From positions 186,001-250,000 of the forward strand of contig CAJNOJ010000082.1 of the NCBI GenBank assembly GCA_905250025.1: a stretch of 64,000 nucleotides of DNA. Direction: 5' to 3'. Positions 26,143-44,019 of this stretch are shown here, piece after piece (position 1 is the first letter of the stretch; each line of letters starts with the position of its first letter). The notes below the pieces were generated by a model. That model searched no databases, had not been told where the DNA came from, and saw nothing but the letters and a program-made list of their open reading frames with translations. The translations under genes were made by a program, and so were the position numbers. This stretch comes from Adineta ricciae (lineage: Eukaryota; Rotifera; Eurotatoria; Adinetida; Adinetidae).

Positions 26143-28942
26143 ATGCCTCGTAGCTTTAGTCCCCGATTTATTCGACACGGCCTTCTGCTGTGTACATCGG
26201 CAATAGGTACTGGCTTCCTTGGACAATATATTGTCGACGTAAGTAGAAATCGTTTTCTCGTGATGTGATCAGAACTTTTGTGTACATAGAAAAACAAAGT
26301 GAAAGCAGCAGAACCCGCATTACATCGGCCAGATGTATGGTTAGATGATTTTCCATCACGAGAGGCACAAATAGACAAAATGTCGAAAGAGCCAGAGTAC
26401 GATATCGTCGTTGTTGGTGGTGGTGCAACAGGTTGTGGAATCGCAGTCGATGCAGCAAGTCGCGGTAAGTTTAATCTAATGATTTTCTAGTTGAATATCT
26501 TCAGGTATTGATCGTTGAACAGGTCTCAAAGTGGCTCTCGTGGAAAAGTATGATTTTAGTAGTGGTACGTCATCAAGATCGACGAAATTAATTCACGGTG
26601 GTGTTCGATATTTACAAAAAGCTATCATGCAACTCGATCGCGAACAAGTAATCGATTCCGTTCTTTTTTGTATGGTTTTCGAAGTTTTCATGTCTTTAAA
26701 TTCTAGTATCACATGGTGAAAGAAGCTCTGTCTGAACGTGGTAATCTTCTTAAAATCGCGCCGCATTTATCTTATCCCCTACCAATCATGTTACCTGTTT
26801 ACAAGTAAGGAAACAAGCAGAGACATAGGCTTAAAAAAGATTTATTTTATCGATCATTTAGATGGTACCTATTACCATACTTCTACGCCGGTATCAAAGC
26901 GTATGATATCGTATCAGGACGGCAATTACTTCGATGGTCATATTTGATATCAAAAACCAAAGCATTGGAACTGTTTCCGATGTTAAAAAAAGAAAAACTT
27001 GTTGGTGCTATTGTTTATTACGATGGACAACATAATGATGCACGAATGAACATTGCATTGGCGTTTACCGCTGCACGAATGGGGGCGAATGTGGCTAATC
27101 ACTGTGCTGTAACTGAATTCATTCATGAGACTACTCAGGTCGATCATGGCGATGGAAAAGCAGAAACAAGAAAGCTTATTCGAGGTGTGAAATGCTTAGA
27201 CCGTTATCGAAGTATGTTAGATAAAAGCGAACAAACAAAAATGAAATACACTTCTTGAAAATTTTAGATAAAGAATTTACAATTCGAGCGAAATGCGTTG
27301 TCAATGCTACGGGACCATACACTGACTCCATACGACAAATGGACGATCCAACAGCACCGAAGATTTGTCAACCATCATCCGGTGTTCATGTTGTTTTACC
27401 AGATTATTACAGTCCAAATAATATGGGTTTACTCGATCCAAACACATCTGATGGACGCGTTATCTTTTTTTTACCTTGGCAAAAACAAACGATGGCTGGT
27501 AACAGAACTTATTCTATAGTTGTTTTCAATTCTTCCTATCTTTTTCATTAAGGTACAACGGACACACCTTGTGAAGTAACGGATTATCCATCTCCATCAA
27601 CTGCAGATGTTGATTTCATCTTGGGAGAAGTGAAAAATTATCTTTCATCTGCTGTACAAGTACGTCGTGGCGACGTTCTTGCAGCATGGTCTGGCATTCG
27701 ACCACTTGTTCTCAATCCTGACAAGAAAGATACTCAATCAATTGCACGAAATCATATCATTCATGTTAGTGACACAGGTCTCGTCACAATTGGAGGTGAG
27801 AGGAAACAATGTTCTTGAAAGTCTTTTCAGCATGTTCTTTTCAGGAGGTAAATGGACAACTTATCGACAAATGGCTGAAGAAACAGTTGATCGCTGCGTG
27901 TCATCTGCCAATCTTCAACCGAAAAATGGTTGTGTCACTAAAGGTTTAATATTGACTGGCGGAGAAAAATGGACACCAACGTCTTATATTCGTCTGGTCC
28001 AAGACTACGGTATCGAAACTGAAGTACGTCTCTCTCGAATTTCTCGTTCAATTTCATTTGCATTTTCAACGAAATAGGTTGCTGTTCATCTTTCAAATAC
28101 CTATGGTGATCAAGCACACAAAGTCGCTGATTTATCATCATTGACCGGCAAACGTTGGCCTGTGGTCGGCAAACGTTTACACGAAGAGTTTCCTTACATT
28201 GAAGCGGAAGTGATCCATGCAGTTAAAGAATATGCTCGTACAGCTGTCGATATTCTTGCACGACGAACACGTCTTTCGTTTTTGAATGTTATCGCTGCTG
28301 AAGAGGCACTTCCGCGTATTATCGAAATCATGGCGAAAGAATTACATTGGAATGAACAAAAACAAAAGGTAAACGTCATGAATTGCGTTTGAAATGTTTG
28401 TTATTTTGCTCCATCGATTTGCCAATAGGAAGAAACAGATCGTGCGAAAACATTTCTTCTTCGTGAAATGGGCCTTAATTTGAAACGTGATATGCGCCGA
28501 AATGTCCCAATTAATTTCACTCGCGAAGAAATGGGCTATTATATGAAACATTTTCGACAAATCGATGTCGATAACAAAGGTTTTCTTACACTCAGTGATT
28601 TAAAACGACATCTACAGGTGAGTGATTTCTATCAATAATGAATTATTCTTATAGTTTTCGACTGTTTGTTGAATAGGTTTCAACAAGCGACATATCTGAA
28701 GAAGAACTTCGAATTTTAATGCGTGAAGTCGATCAAAATCAAAATGGAATTATCGAAACTGAAGAATTTCTTCAAGTACGTTCGAAACGAAAACGTCTTT
28801 TCTTCCTACTTTGTTTTTTCGAATTTAGTTAATGAGTGCTCTGAACACGGGTGCGGTTTCAACAAGTCATTTCGTCAAAGCGGCTCGTATCGGCAAGATA
28901 AAAAGCAATGCTCCACCTGAACGCAGTGGTGGCGGAGTTTAG
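26143..28942 (+). CDS. GPD2: Mitochondrial FAD-dependent glycerol-3-phosphate dehydrogenase with EF-hands
   Basis: Twelve exons: 26143-26238, 26290-26464, 26523-26647, 26707-26804, 26862-27211, 27268-27498, 27553-27795, 27845-28023, 28078-28368, 28429-28617, 28677-28775 and 28829-28942, giving 729 residues, close to the usual animal length. The enzyme oxidises glycerol-3-phosphate to dihydroxyacetone phosphate on the outer face of the inner mitochondrial membrane and passes electrons to ubiquinone, completing the glycerol-phosphate shuttle. A basic, hydrophobic N terminus fits mitochondrial targeting. [14 protein letters not shown] is the FAD-binding motif, and [23 protein letters not shown] and GGGKWTTYR are family blocks. 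Two C-terminal EF-hand loops start [12 protein letters not shown] and [13 protein letters not shown], supporting calcium activation. Confidence 0.97.
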
Positions 28943-32891
<3,949 letters not shown>

Positions 32892-35800
32892 TTGGAGAGA
32901 AATCCGATTGATTCGCATCGAATGATATTCCTCAAAAGTTTGCTCAAACCTCATAACGAAACAAACTATTAAGCAAGAAGAATCGATTTTAATTAACTAA
33001 GCTGAAGAACAGTGGAACTCCTGTCGATTCGATGGGCGTATGACGCTCTTTCCCATTCATCTATTCAGTAGTTTTTCCTCTTTTGTCCTTCGCCGACAGG
33101 AACTCTTCTTTGCTCATCATCCTCCTCAATTGTTGAATAATGAATGATTATATCTATCTTTACTTTCTCTCTTTATATACATATTTTTTCTCTCTCTCTC
33201 TCTTCTCATGCTGTTCTTTTTCTCTGTCTCTCTCCGATGTACTTAAATATGTGAATACCGGTGTATGTATTTGTTTGTCTGACTGTTGTTCTTTTATTTT
33301 CATTGAAACTAATTATTTGTTTCTTTTCTTTTCTTTCTCTTTGCTTCGGTGTTACACAACAATGATGATGTTATTTTTCGGTCCTTGTCGTTTTCCGTTC
33401 GATTGAAGTTCTTTTTTGTACATGTATATGTAGAAGAAAACGACGCACCTGCACAGTGACGATGAAGATTCTCCCACTAGGTGATGTTTTTCTTTGTTTG
33501 GTCAATTTCTTTCTTGTTTTGTTTTCATTTCAATGTATGTCTGATCGACGACACTCAGCCCATGTGAACAAAATACGTTTATCACCAAAATAAATCTTCT
33601 TTTATTTGTTTCTCTTCAACTGATTACTGTCTCTGAGTTCTACGAATATCCTTTTCTATAATTAACATCAAATATCACGAATAGATTTACTAAAATAGAC
33701 GATCAGCTCTATTTATAGTTCAATGACTATGAAATGAGCGTGAAACACGCTGTAAAAGAGAAAATGAGATGATAAAAAAATTATAGAATTTTGAATTATT
33801 CATCAGCTGAGATTTTCTTTATCATAAATATCCATTCGGATTAATATCGAATGCGAATTGTGAAAGATTTTCTAATTGAATTATTGAAATTCTGAGTGTA
33901 AGATGACATATCTGCATGCTGAATTAGAGTAAATGGAAGTTAAATCAAATATAATGCTCAAAAATATATTAGACGATGTTAATCAAATCTATATTTATCT
34001 TTTCTTGATAGAAAATACGTTTAAATCTCATTTTGTCACGTTCCCTTCGAGAAAAAGGAGCGTTCAGAGCGCTTATGTCACAATGTCGCTAGACAGTAAT
34101 TAAATTATGAGTCAGGTACATTAGGGAATTCATTGATATGCTTCTGTTCTTTGCTTCATTCGCACTGGAGGTTTAAGGTTTGTGGAACTCAAGTGAACTA
34201 TTAGATAACTCTGTTGATTTTGACGAGATAATATGCAAAAAATTTCATTAATATACAATCTTCATATTGACTGACAATAAGCAGTAGCCTAGAAGAATAT
34301 GGAATGGAATTGGCTTTTGAATATTATCTGCAAAGCACCTTGAAATCGTTCGCGCTTCCTTTTTTTTTTATTTATGTCATGAACAGGTCGATGTTTGCGA
34401 TGTTTTTATTAAAGAACATTCTTTGTTTTCTAGAAGATTTCCCCGAGGATAAGCAATTAAAAGTAATGGAAAATGTGGTAATCGTAACTGGTTTATGCAC
34501 AAGAATGAATTTATTTAATAATCTAATCCTATTAATTGAACGACTGATCAGTAGTGCAACCGATGTCGCATTCAATTGATTTATTTGAAAGAAAAACAAA
34601 CTTTTCTACGATATATGCACATATTTGATCGACTAATTTGATTAGAATGATACTTTTCACAAAACACTGCCATTATTTGTTCGATTTCATCCTGACGACT
34701 ATATCAGCATCGTTCTTCTCTTCAGAATCAGATTGAGTGAAGCCGTTGTGCACATCAAGTGCAGATTTATGAACTGGCGATTGATTAAGGGACTTGTTTT
34801 CTGAAAGCTTTCTTCTCTGAAATAAATTATCAGAGGAAAGTGTACCATTAAATCGATTTGTAATCAAAACTAAAAATCATAGTGCATAACTTTTACTGGA
34901 ATGATCTACTGAAAAACTTTACCAATCAAACCAATAAGAATAATAGTCAGCATGATTAATCGAAAGATTCGCAGAGTAAACATCGTGGAACTAAATCGTT
35001 AGATTGTACTTGAATGATATCTTGTTGATGTATTTATGATACACATAGACAATACCCAATTCACCAATAGAATAGCAAGAGAAAAGTTATTCTTGGAAAT
35101 AGGAGAACGGATAGTATACATATCTAAATATTTCTTTCTGTGTTTGATAGTAGCGCTAATGTTATTGCCGGTCATATGTCATACACACAAAACGAGGGTT
35201 CTAATCACTTAGAGATATCTTCGACGTTCTGTATGTGACACTTGTTTCGTACGCGAAATTTTCTGTATGGGAGTGGGAGGAGATTCTTATATGATAAGAG
35301 TATATGTATTAAACAGTATTGATTTTAATCTGATGATAAAAATCGAAAGCAATTTTATCGGACTAATGAAGAATTGCATATTAAATGACGATTATAATGA
35401 ATCGTTTGATGCTTATGGAAACAGCCGATAGGTGTAGAAAGAGGTCGAGATAAGTTACATGCAAAACAGTATGTATCTTATTCTTGCGTTTATGAGCCAA
35501 TCAGAATGCATTCCACGCTTTACCTATCGTTATTCCACTATATATTCTCGTTTTGCACAGAACATGAACAAGTCGCGCTTTGGCTTGCATTAGACTTCTA
35601 TCTCTGTCATTTTGTCGGATTATACATCAAATAAATTGTCAGTAATCAAACTGTTTTTTTGAATGATCGTTCACATGATATATTTACTGATTTGTTGATG
35701 GAAAATTTGTTGCTGATACTTGATGATACAAATGGTTTGACATTCAGCTTTTGTCTTATGCAAATTTTGTCGTTAGATACGACTGAGATAACTTCATTGG

Positions 35801-36089
35801 AACTCTAGTTTGATTTGAATTCTTCTTCTGTGATGAGGAAGTGAGTAAAAGATATCAACCTCATTGATTGATTGTTAGAGATCATACGCATATGCATTGT
35901 TTTTTTTATTGTTCCACTCTTTTAATGACGAAGTAAGATATTGGTAACTTTGACAACTAATGTGTTGATGAAAGTAATAGATAGAATTATGTGAAACAAT
36001 AAATGTTCTTGACTCTCTTTCTACTGAGTCCAATAAATTACAGATAATATTCCCTTTCTCGTAGAGAAGAGTCCAGCAGAGGTAAATTC
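32892..36089. other. MEF2 3' UTR and intergenic region
   Basis: The first 700 bases are probably MEF2 3' UTR, pyrimidine-rich and ending at AATAAA 33589-33594. After that the sequence is A/T-rich spacer with no recognised gene. Small ORFs near 34304-34580 overlap on both strands and have no family resemblance. Confidence 0.45.
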
Positions 36090-36119
36090 TTTGCTTGCTT
36101 GCTTGCTTGTATGTCCGCA

Positions 36120-36480
36120 GGGTCGAAAAAACATCGAAAATCGATTTTTCGGAAAGGACATTTCCAGAGGTATTTCGATGCGTAGACTTCGAATCTGATG
36201 TTAGTTTTTAAAATTTAAAAAGAAATATCTTTTTTAGACAAAGGAACAGTTTTTTACAAAACATTTTTTTTTCAAAATTTGACGAAACGATTTTATGGGC
36301 CCTGGAACTCGAATCTGATGTTAGTCTTTTGAAAGTTTTTATGAATCACGTTTTTTGAGATCAAGAAAAAATTTTTTCCAAAAAAAAGATTTTTTTACAG
36401 GGGTTGACCGAAGATGTTTTTGTGCCAAGGATCTGGAATTTGGTGTTAAGTTTTTGAGAATTAAAAAAAAATTTTGAAAC
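36120..36480. repeat. Degenerate tandem repeat, unit about 120 bp, three copies
   Basis: A marker GAATCTGATGTTAG occurs at 36191-36204 and 36311-36324 and as GAATTTGGTGTTAA at 36435-36448, spacing 120 and 124. Each copy continues into a T-rich then A-rich section. A short CTTG microsatellite precedes it near 36090-36112. It lies directly upstream of the helicase remnant and may be part of the same mobile element or a satellite fragment. Confidence 0.6.
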
Positions 36481-36618
36481 CAAGGGCACCCATTTTCGTA
36501 AAAATATGTTGAACCATATGATACCGGCTATAGTCAAGTGTATAAGTATCGCAAATAAAATATTCTCTTCAATGTCGAGTGACGTAATACTTACTAATTA
36601 ATCTTCCTGAACGAACTT

Positions 36619-37323
36619 TGAACCAACGTCCATCTATCAGATAACAAGACCGAGCTTCTACCCGGTCTCTTACCCTCCGTACCCAACATGCCTGTGCTTC
36701 TCACCGATAACACTGCGTGTGAACTAGGGCTTTCGAATCGTACACAAGGAATTTTTCGAGAGCTCGTACACGATGATCAGGAGGAGCCAGAGAGCTTTAA
36801 GATAAAGAGCGATGTATTTCCCTTCAATACAATATACATACGAAAACCATTATATGCGCTCGTGGAAATTAATACATTACAAGTAGAAACGAATCTTGAT
36901 GGTCTTCGGCCAAAACTAATTCCTATTCCATTAATCAAAAAGCGATTCACTGTTCCTATAAAGCAACTCTTCGGGCATCTACTCGATCGAGTGCAAAGTG
37001 GGAGAAAACTTCCACAAGTCATTCAAGTTACAAGAACGCAACTACCAATTGTACCTGCCTTCGCTATAATTGCATACAAGGCGCAAGGACTCACAATGAA
37101 TAAAATCGTAGTCGATCTTCAAGTTCCACCAGGGACACTGCAAGTAGCATCAATATATGTACCACTCAGCAGAGTGAAGACAGGAGAAGATACAGTCATC
37201 CTTCGACCTTTCGACATGAAGGTTCTACAAGTTCAACCTTCTTCTGCGAAAGACGCTGAACTGAAACGTTTAGATGAACTTGACAAAAAGACAAAGCGGG
37301 AATGTACCTCTTTCATTTTTTGA
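36619..37323 (+). pseudogene. PIF1/Helitron-type helicase, C-terminal remnant
   Basis: The frame is open from 36619, after a TGA, to TGA at 37321-37323; the first ATG is at 36688. The translation has the C-terminal helicase blocks of PIF1-like proteins, as found in Helitron replication-helicases: LPSVPNMPVLLTDN, LGLSNRTQGIFREL, PAFAIIAYKAQGLTMNKIVV and PLSRVKTGEDTVILRPFD. The N-terminal ATPase half (Walker A and B) is absent, so the product cannot be an active helicase. A cellular PIF1 would be far longer. The surrounding repeats and the absence of flanking exons point to a truncated mobile-element copy, although a 3' exon of a spliced gene cannot be wholly excluded. Confidence 0.7.
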
Positions 37324-37433
37324 ACATGTGTAAATCGATACTTTGCTAAGAGTCTAGTGTTATTGCAAGCATATAAAACGTAACATAATTTGAAATTAAC
37401 TTAAAATAATTATTCATGCATGTTCATCTTCTT

Positions 37434-37742
37434 CCCAGGTCAACAAATCCGATGCTGGATCCAATCGGATCCGACCGTCTGACAAAATCCGATCGGATTC
37501 CTGGAAACAGAATTGCATTGGAATCCGACTAGAAAAATCCCGTCGGTCGTTGCAAATTTTATGAGCGATCTTTCTTGCTATATTCTATGATGACCCTTAG
37601 AAAATCCAGGAAATCCATGTTTCGGATCCGAGACCGTCGGAATCCAATGCGATTCCGTCACCAGGATTTCATCGGATCCGTCGAATTCCTGTAGGATCTG
37701 ATAAAATTCTGTATAGGATCCGATGGGATTGTTCGACCTGGG
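37434..37742. mobile_element. MITE-like element with terminal inverted repeats
   Basis: About 309 bp bounded by CCCAGGTC at 37434-37441 and its inverse GACCTGGG at 37735-37742; the inverted match continues imperfectly inward (AACAAATCCGAT against ATGGGATTGTT). The interior is packed with GGATCCGAT/ATCGGATCC-like words in both directions, so the strand can fold on itself. It has no coding capacity. I saw no clear target-site duplication. A second partial copy ends at 37926, but that one appears to come from the duplication around the N at 37798. Confidence 0.62.
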
Positions 37743-37981
37743 TACGTGAAACAGAATTTCATGCACTTAATATTCAAGAATTAAGTGAAACAATTGANCC
37801 AGGTTTCGGATCCGAGACCGTCGGAATCCAATGCGATTCCGTCACCAGGATTTCATCGGATCCGTCGAATTCCTGTAGGATCTGATAAAATTCTGTATAG
37901 GATCCGATGGGATTGTTCGACCTGGGTACGTGAAACAGAATTTCATGCACTTAATATTCAAGAATTAAGTGAAACAATTGA
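37619..37981. repeat. 179 bp exact direct duplication around a one-N gap
   Basis: Bases 37619-37797 recur without change at 37803-37981, offset 184, with the single ambiguous base N at 37798 between them. Identity over 179 bp, next to an N, is the usual footprint of an assembler joining overlapping contig ends with a nominal gap. The real locus probably has one copy. Confidence 0.85.
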
Positions 37982-38249
37982 CTCTATGAATCCTCTCAAA
38001 TGGAGTAATTTCGTCAAATTATGCCGCCATCGATTTATTGAATATCCACATGTATTTCGACGTGATGCATTTCATGGTGCTATTTGTAATAACGCAGAAA
38101 AAGTTCGTCAATTAGAAAATGAACAACCACAGGCAAAAACCATTGCAAATAGGACACCAACTCAATTGTGTATTAAAAGTACTAACATGGCGTCTAAATT
38201 TGAATACTCAATCTTGGGAATATATATGATTGGTGTATCAACAACATGA
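37927..38249 (+). pseudogene. Unrecognised ORF fragment next to MITE end
   Basis: Immediately after the MITE end the frame encodes about 107 ordinary-looking residues (FHALNIQELSETIDSMNPLK, then WSNFVKLCRHRFIEYPHVFR) to TGA at 38247-38249. No start codon or partner exon is visible on the other side of the element. I do not recognise the family. It may be a gene fragment cut by the insertion or part of a larger transposon. Confidence that it was once coding is moderate. Confidence 0.4.
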
Positions 38250-38537
38250 AACTTTTCTTTCTCCTTTTTTATATCTTTTTTGTTCACTGTAGTTTATTCA
38301 AACTTATAAAAGCTTAAATATGATTCATTGCAGCTATTCTTTGTGTTTGATCTAAAAAGAACAAGTAAATTTAATTTCATTCCTTTTTTGCAATTGTTCT
38401 TGATGACATAAATCAAGAACTTATTTAAGAAAAAGATCTATTAAAAGCCGAAATGAAATCAAACTAATGAAGGAACCGTCGCAGGTGATTTAGCCCATTA
38501 GACGTCACTTTTTCACGGTTGATGTAAGTGGACGGGT

Positions 38538-39084
38538 CTAGGACAGTTGCTCGCAGAATAAACTATTATTAGAATTATGAATGAAATAATGGAATCAAGA
38601 CTAGTTAAGTAAATCAGAAAGATTTTGACTGGATTCAGTGAAAAAAGGATTTTTAAAAGTCTCATATCTCGGTCATAATGATTTGGTAACAAGAATGATT
38701 TGAAAGTTGCACCACTCGAGTAAGGCTGTAAACTCAGAGGGATCCGTTGATAGACATGTTCTTCCACAGTTCGATGCACAACTGATTACGCTAAAGTAGT
38801 GACTACGACCAATCTACATATGCCTGTGATCTGAGTAAAACTCAGTCGATCAGTACAGCTTCAGTGAGCTTATTGCCATCAGAATAACTGGTGCCACAGG
38901 GTTAGTGAGACTGTAGCAGCTCCGTCTTCTATCCATGCTACGCATAACCAGTATTAAAATTTCGTTAAAAATTTTCGCTCAGAACTCAATCAGAATCTTT
39001 CTGATTTATTTCACTAGTCTTGATTCCATTATTTCATTCACAATTCTAATCATAGTTTATTCTGCGAGCAAGTAAATGTCCTAG
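38538..39084. mobile_element. Fold-back element with about 100-120 bp inverted arms
   Basis: The segment 38538-38640 is matched in reverse complement by about 38980-39084 at roughly 85-90 percent by eye; the shared core includes TTGATTCCATTATTTCATTC and TTTATTCTGCGAGCAA. Weaker similarity continues inward by about 20 bases on each side. The outer ends share CTAGGACA / TGTCCTAG. The 340 bp between the arms has no ORF of note. This is the layout of a non-autonomous fold-back or MITE transposon. No target duplication was identified. Confidence 0.7.
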
Positions 39085-39366
39085 CGCGCAAGTGTCCTAG
39101 CGATTAAGTGTCTGCTTCCCATTTGAAATTTGATTCAAATATTTGAATACGATGTGATTCTTTTAGTATTAATATATGTACACTAATCAAACTATTTGTT
39201 ATTCCAATTGAACAAATAAAAAAGAGAATTATTATTTTCATCATTTTTATTTTTAAAAGCAAAAGCAATGATTAATATTAAATATTCAATTAATTTTTCT
39301 CACTAAAAAAACCTTATCTAAGTCGAGGTTAAACTTTAATGATTTTTTCAAGAAAAACAAAAAAAA

Positions 39367-39840
39367 TGATTGATAAGAAAAAAAATTAAATTTTTTGTGC
39401 AAGAATTCTTATTCCTCCAACATTATTTTCATGAAAAAGTTTCACAATTGATTGATAAAAATATTTTAAACGTTGATAAAGGTCTTCTCCATGTATTTCA
39501 ATTAAATTCTTTTGATTCTTTTCAAATAAATCTAAATATTCAGTTATCTAATTTTTCCAATCATCTGATACATCAATAATTTTAATAACGAGCACAACCA
39601 CCTAAATTTGATCCAATTTGTCTTATCCAACGATTTTCATTTTGATTTTTATCAAAATAATTTCATTTATTCATAGCTAAATCGAAAACATCTGTACCGT
39701 GATAATGATTTTGATCATATAGAAGTAAATCTTCATCAGATATTGGATCTTTTGATAAATGATTTGCACGTCAATTATTTCTTAATGATACATTATTAAG
39801 ACGAATTGATTGAAATATTTTCTAAACGTATCAACAAATG
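39367..39840 (-). pseudogene. Decayed protein-coding fragment, family unknown
   Basis: Reading the minus strand gives one recognisable protein trail broken by stops and a frame change: RANHLSKDPISDEDLLLYDQ, then NHYHGTDVFDLAMNK, NYFDKNQNENRWIRQIGSNL, GGCAR, a shift, VIKIIDVSDDWKN, a stop, and ITEYLDLFEKNQKNLIEIHG to a final TAA near 39369. Two of the in-frame stops are TGA at places where Trp would fit. The composition is that of a real protein, so this is best seen as a pseudogene or dead mobile-element gene. I do not recognise the family. Confidence 0.5.
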
Positions 39841-40381
39841 GCACCATCTAACCGATAATATTGGAAAATGTATCTGTGGTCGACCAGTGATAAACTATGA
39901 GGTTTATCAGTGTTGTTAAATAGATATTAGCACCATCTATCAAGGAAGTTTGCGAAGAGCACCGATGGTGTTTCTTAAACAAATGAGAATTTTTGTCATA
40001 TTGAAAAGAAGAAGAGATTTGACTATGCGTGTATAACTGAAATAAGATGATTGTTTCGTTTGAATTGCCAACCATTTTCTTCCTCGTTTAACCAGCTTTG
40101 ATAGCCAATGGAGGGCTACAAAAAAATCTTCGTTGATAGACGAATCGCTCTCCAACACGCGGCATTCGATACAAATGCGCATCTTCACATAGAGTACAAA
40201 TACCTAACGGAAGGATTTATCGTTGTCGACTCGGTATACTCATTCACTCTTCAATGTAGTCTCGTTGTCTTTTCACCTTCTTTTTCGATATAAACGAAAC
40301 AATCGATAGTTCTGCATGATCGGATTTGTTTGTGTTTCCTTTAGATAGATATAGAAACTTTTTTTGTTCATTGAACAAACG

Positions 40382-42526
<2,145 letters not shown>

Positions 42527-42863
42527 CCACAATAGCCTATCACTTCCTCCTCTTTTTAGGTTAAACTGCTAGTGTTTATTCTTATTCATTCTTCCATATT
42601 GTTTTGTTTTATTACACTCCGTTGTTATCTGAACCTATTTTAAAAGATAAATATATGGTAATTTGAACTTTGATTGATGTTGTCAAGCGAGAGTAGAAAA
42701 TAAGCGCAAAACAATTCTTTCGAAAGTATTTTTCCTTAGAAGAAGAAAAGAGAAACATCTATTGTCGTGTTGTTATTGTGTCTGTTTTGTATTCTTCACA
42801 AGAAAAAAAATACACTAAATCTGTTTATTTATCAATATTAATTTACGGAAAAGCGAACAAAAC

Positions 42864-43360
42864 ATGAGTTTCCAATCATTGAATCCAGATTTGACTGCTA
42901 AAGTTTTACTCTTGGCGAATCTACAACGAAATTTGGTAAGGAAAGGAGAAAATTCGATCATTATATTCGAAATTAATTCAGGTACAGAATCCGAATCAAG
43001 AATCAAATCTTGGCAAACAACCAACAATAATACATCCACTTGTGATGCCCTCATTAGTACGTGATAAATCCGAACACATAGCTTTTCGTATCTTCACTTT
43101 CCTAGAATGTTTCGTCACAGAAGATTTCGGCAATGTTGTCTGCATTGGCAACACCGTCAATTGCTAATGCATCCTCAACGATATCAAATGTTCACCCAAT
43201 GCAGTCATCGTTAGTATGTCATACAGCTGTGAATAATAATAATAATAATTGCAAGATGAATTGCTCGACTAATTCCCGTTCGAATGGCTCGGGTTTTGGC
43301 TGGGGAAATCGTGAACGTAAAATGGATGAAAATTGGCGTTTACAGAATCGTAATATTTAA
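42864..43360 (+). CDS. Small Asn/Ser-rich protein, unknown function
   Basis: Three exons (42864-42935, 42982-43056, 43106-43360) with introns of 46 and 49 nt give 133 residues. The first 24 residues (LTAKVLLLANLQRNL) look like an amphipathic helix; the middle is Ser/Thr/Asn-rich with a six-Asn run coded by AAT; the end is charged (GWGNRERKMDENWRLQNRN). There is no signal peptide or membrane segment. Consistent phase-0 exons with good splice sites support a real gene. It starts 337 bases after the BiP stop on the same strand. No family was recognised. Confidence 0.6.
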
Positions 43361-43415
43361 ATGTCAATGAACAAAAAATGTGCTTAATCAAATAGAAAGA
43401 GAAAGAAATCATTTT

Positions 43416-44019
43416 CTATACAACAGATACTGATAAACATTGATATTCCTGGTCTTCATTTTGCTTCGTTTTCATTCGTCCCAATAATGTTAATGATCTG
43501 AAAATCTGCTCTTGAAATTCATTTTCACTAACGGATAAACGTGGAATCGTATCCGAGTAATAATCAGTATGAGACAAATGTAAACGTCGAATCTTTTGCC
43601 GGTATTTTACTGCACAGGCATAAGCACGTTCTTCAGCCAGTGATTGAAGTTCGTTATTGTTTATCGTCGTAAATGATTCATGGTCATTGAAATAACAGTA
43701 AAATATCCGTTTCAAACGATCTATATCCGATAATTCTTCTGAAAACAAGAGTCATGTTCTGTTGTGAAATAATCGATGCTGTCGATGCGAGCTACTCACC
43801 GTAGAGTTTATTTTTACTCGGCACATCCCAGAGTGTTTTTAAGAACGTCGCTGGTAGTTCAGATCGTTGCCGTTGGATTTCGTTCAGTTGCTGTCCGAAA
43901 AAACATATTATTCCTAATCCATAACATCCGATATACGTTATAATGAACAAAGCTGCTCCAATATTTCCAAATTGAATTTCATTCAGCCACTGGTCTCTTA
44001 CAACCGATGTCACATTCAT
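43416..44019 (-). CDS. Single-pass membrane protein, KCNE-like layout, unknown function
   Basis: Two exons (44019-43800, 43738-43416) joined across a 61 nt intron give 180 residues. The first 20 residues include an N-glycosylation site (NVTS), followed by a hydrophobic span at about 20-42 (IGAALFIITYIGCYGLGIICFF) and a cytoplasmic tail of about 135 residues with charged and Tyr-rich segments (KRIFYCYFNDHESFTTINNN). No cleavable signal is visible, so a type III topology is likely. Short extracellular end, single TM and longer cytosolic tail recall KCNE potassium-channel subunits, but no diagnostic motif was seen, so this is only a layout resemblance. It converges tail to tail with the gene ending at 43360. 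Confidence 0.6.

Noticed and set aside
40080..40381. Possible ER-stress element upstream of BiP
   Set aside because: A CCAAT box occurs near 40105, but the required CCACG at nine bases distance is absent, so no ERSE is claimed.
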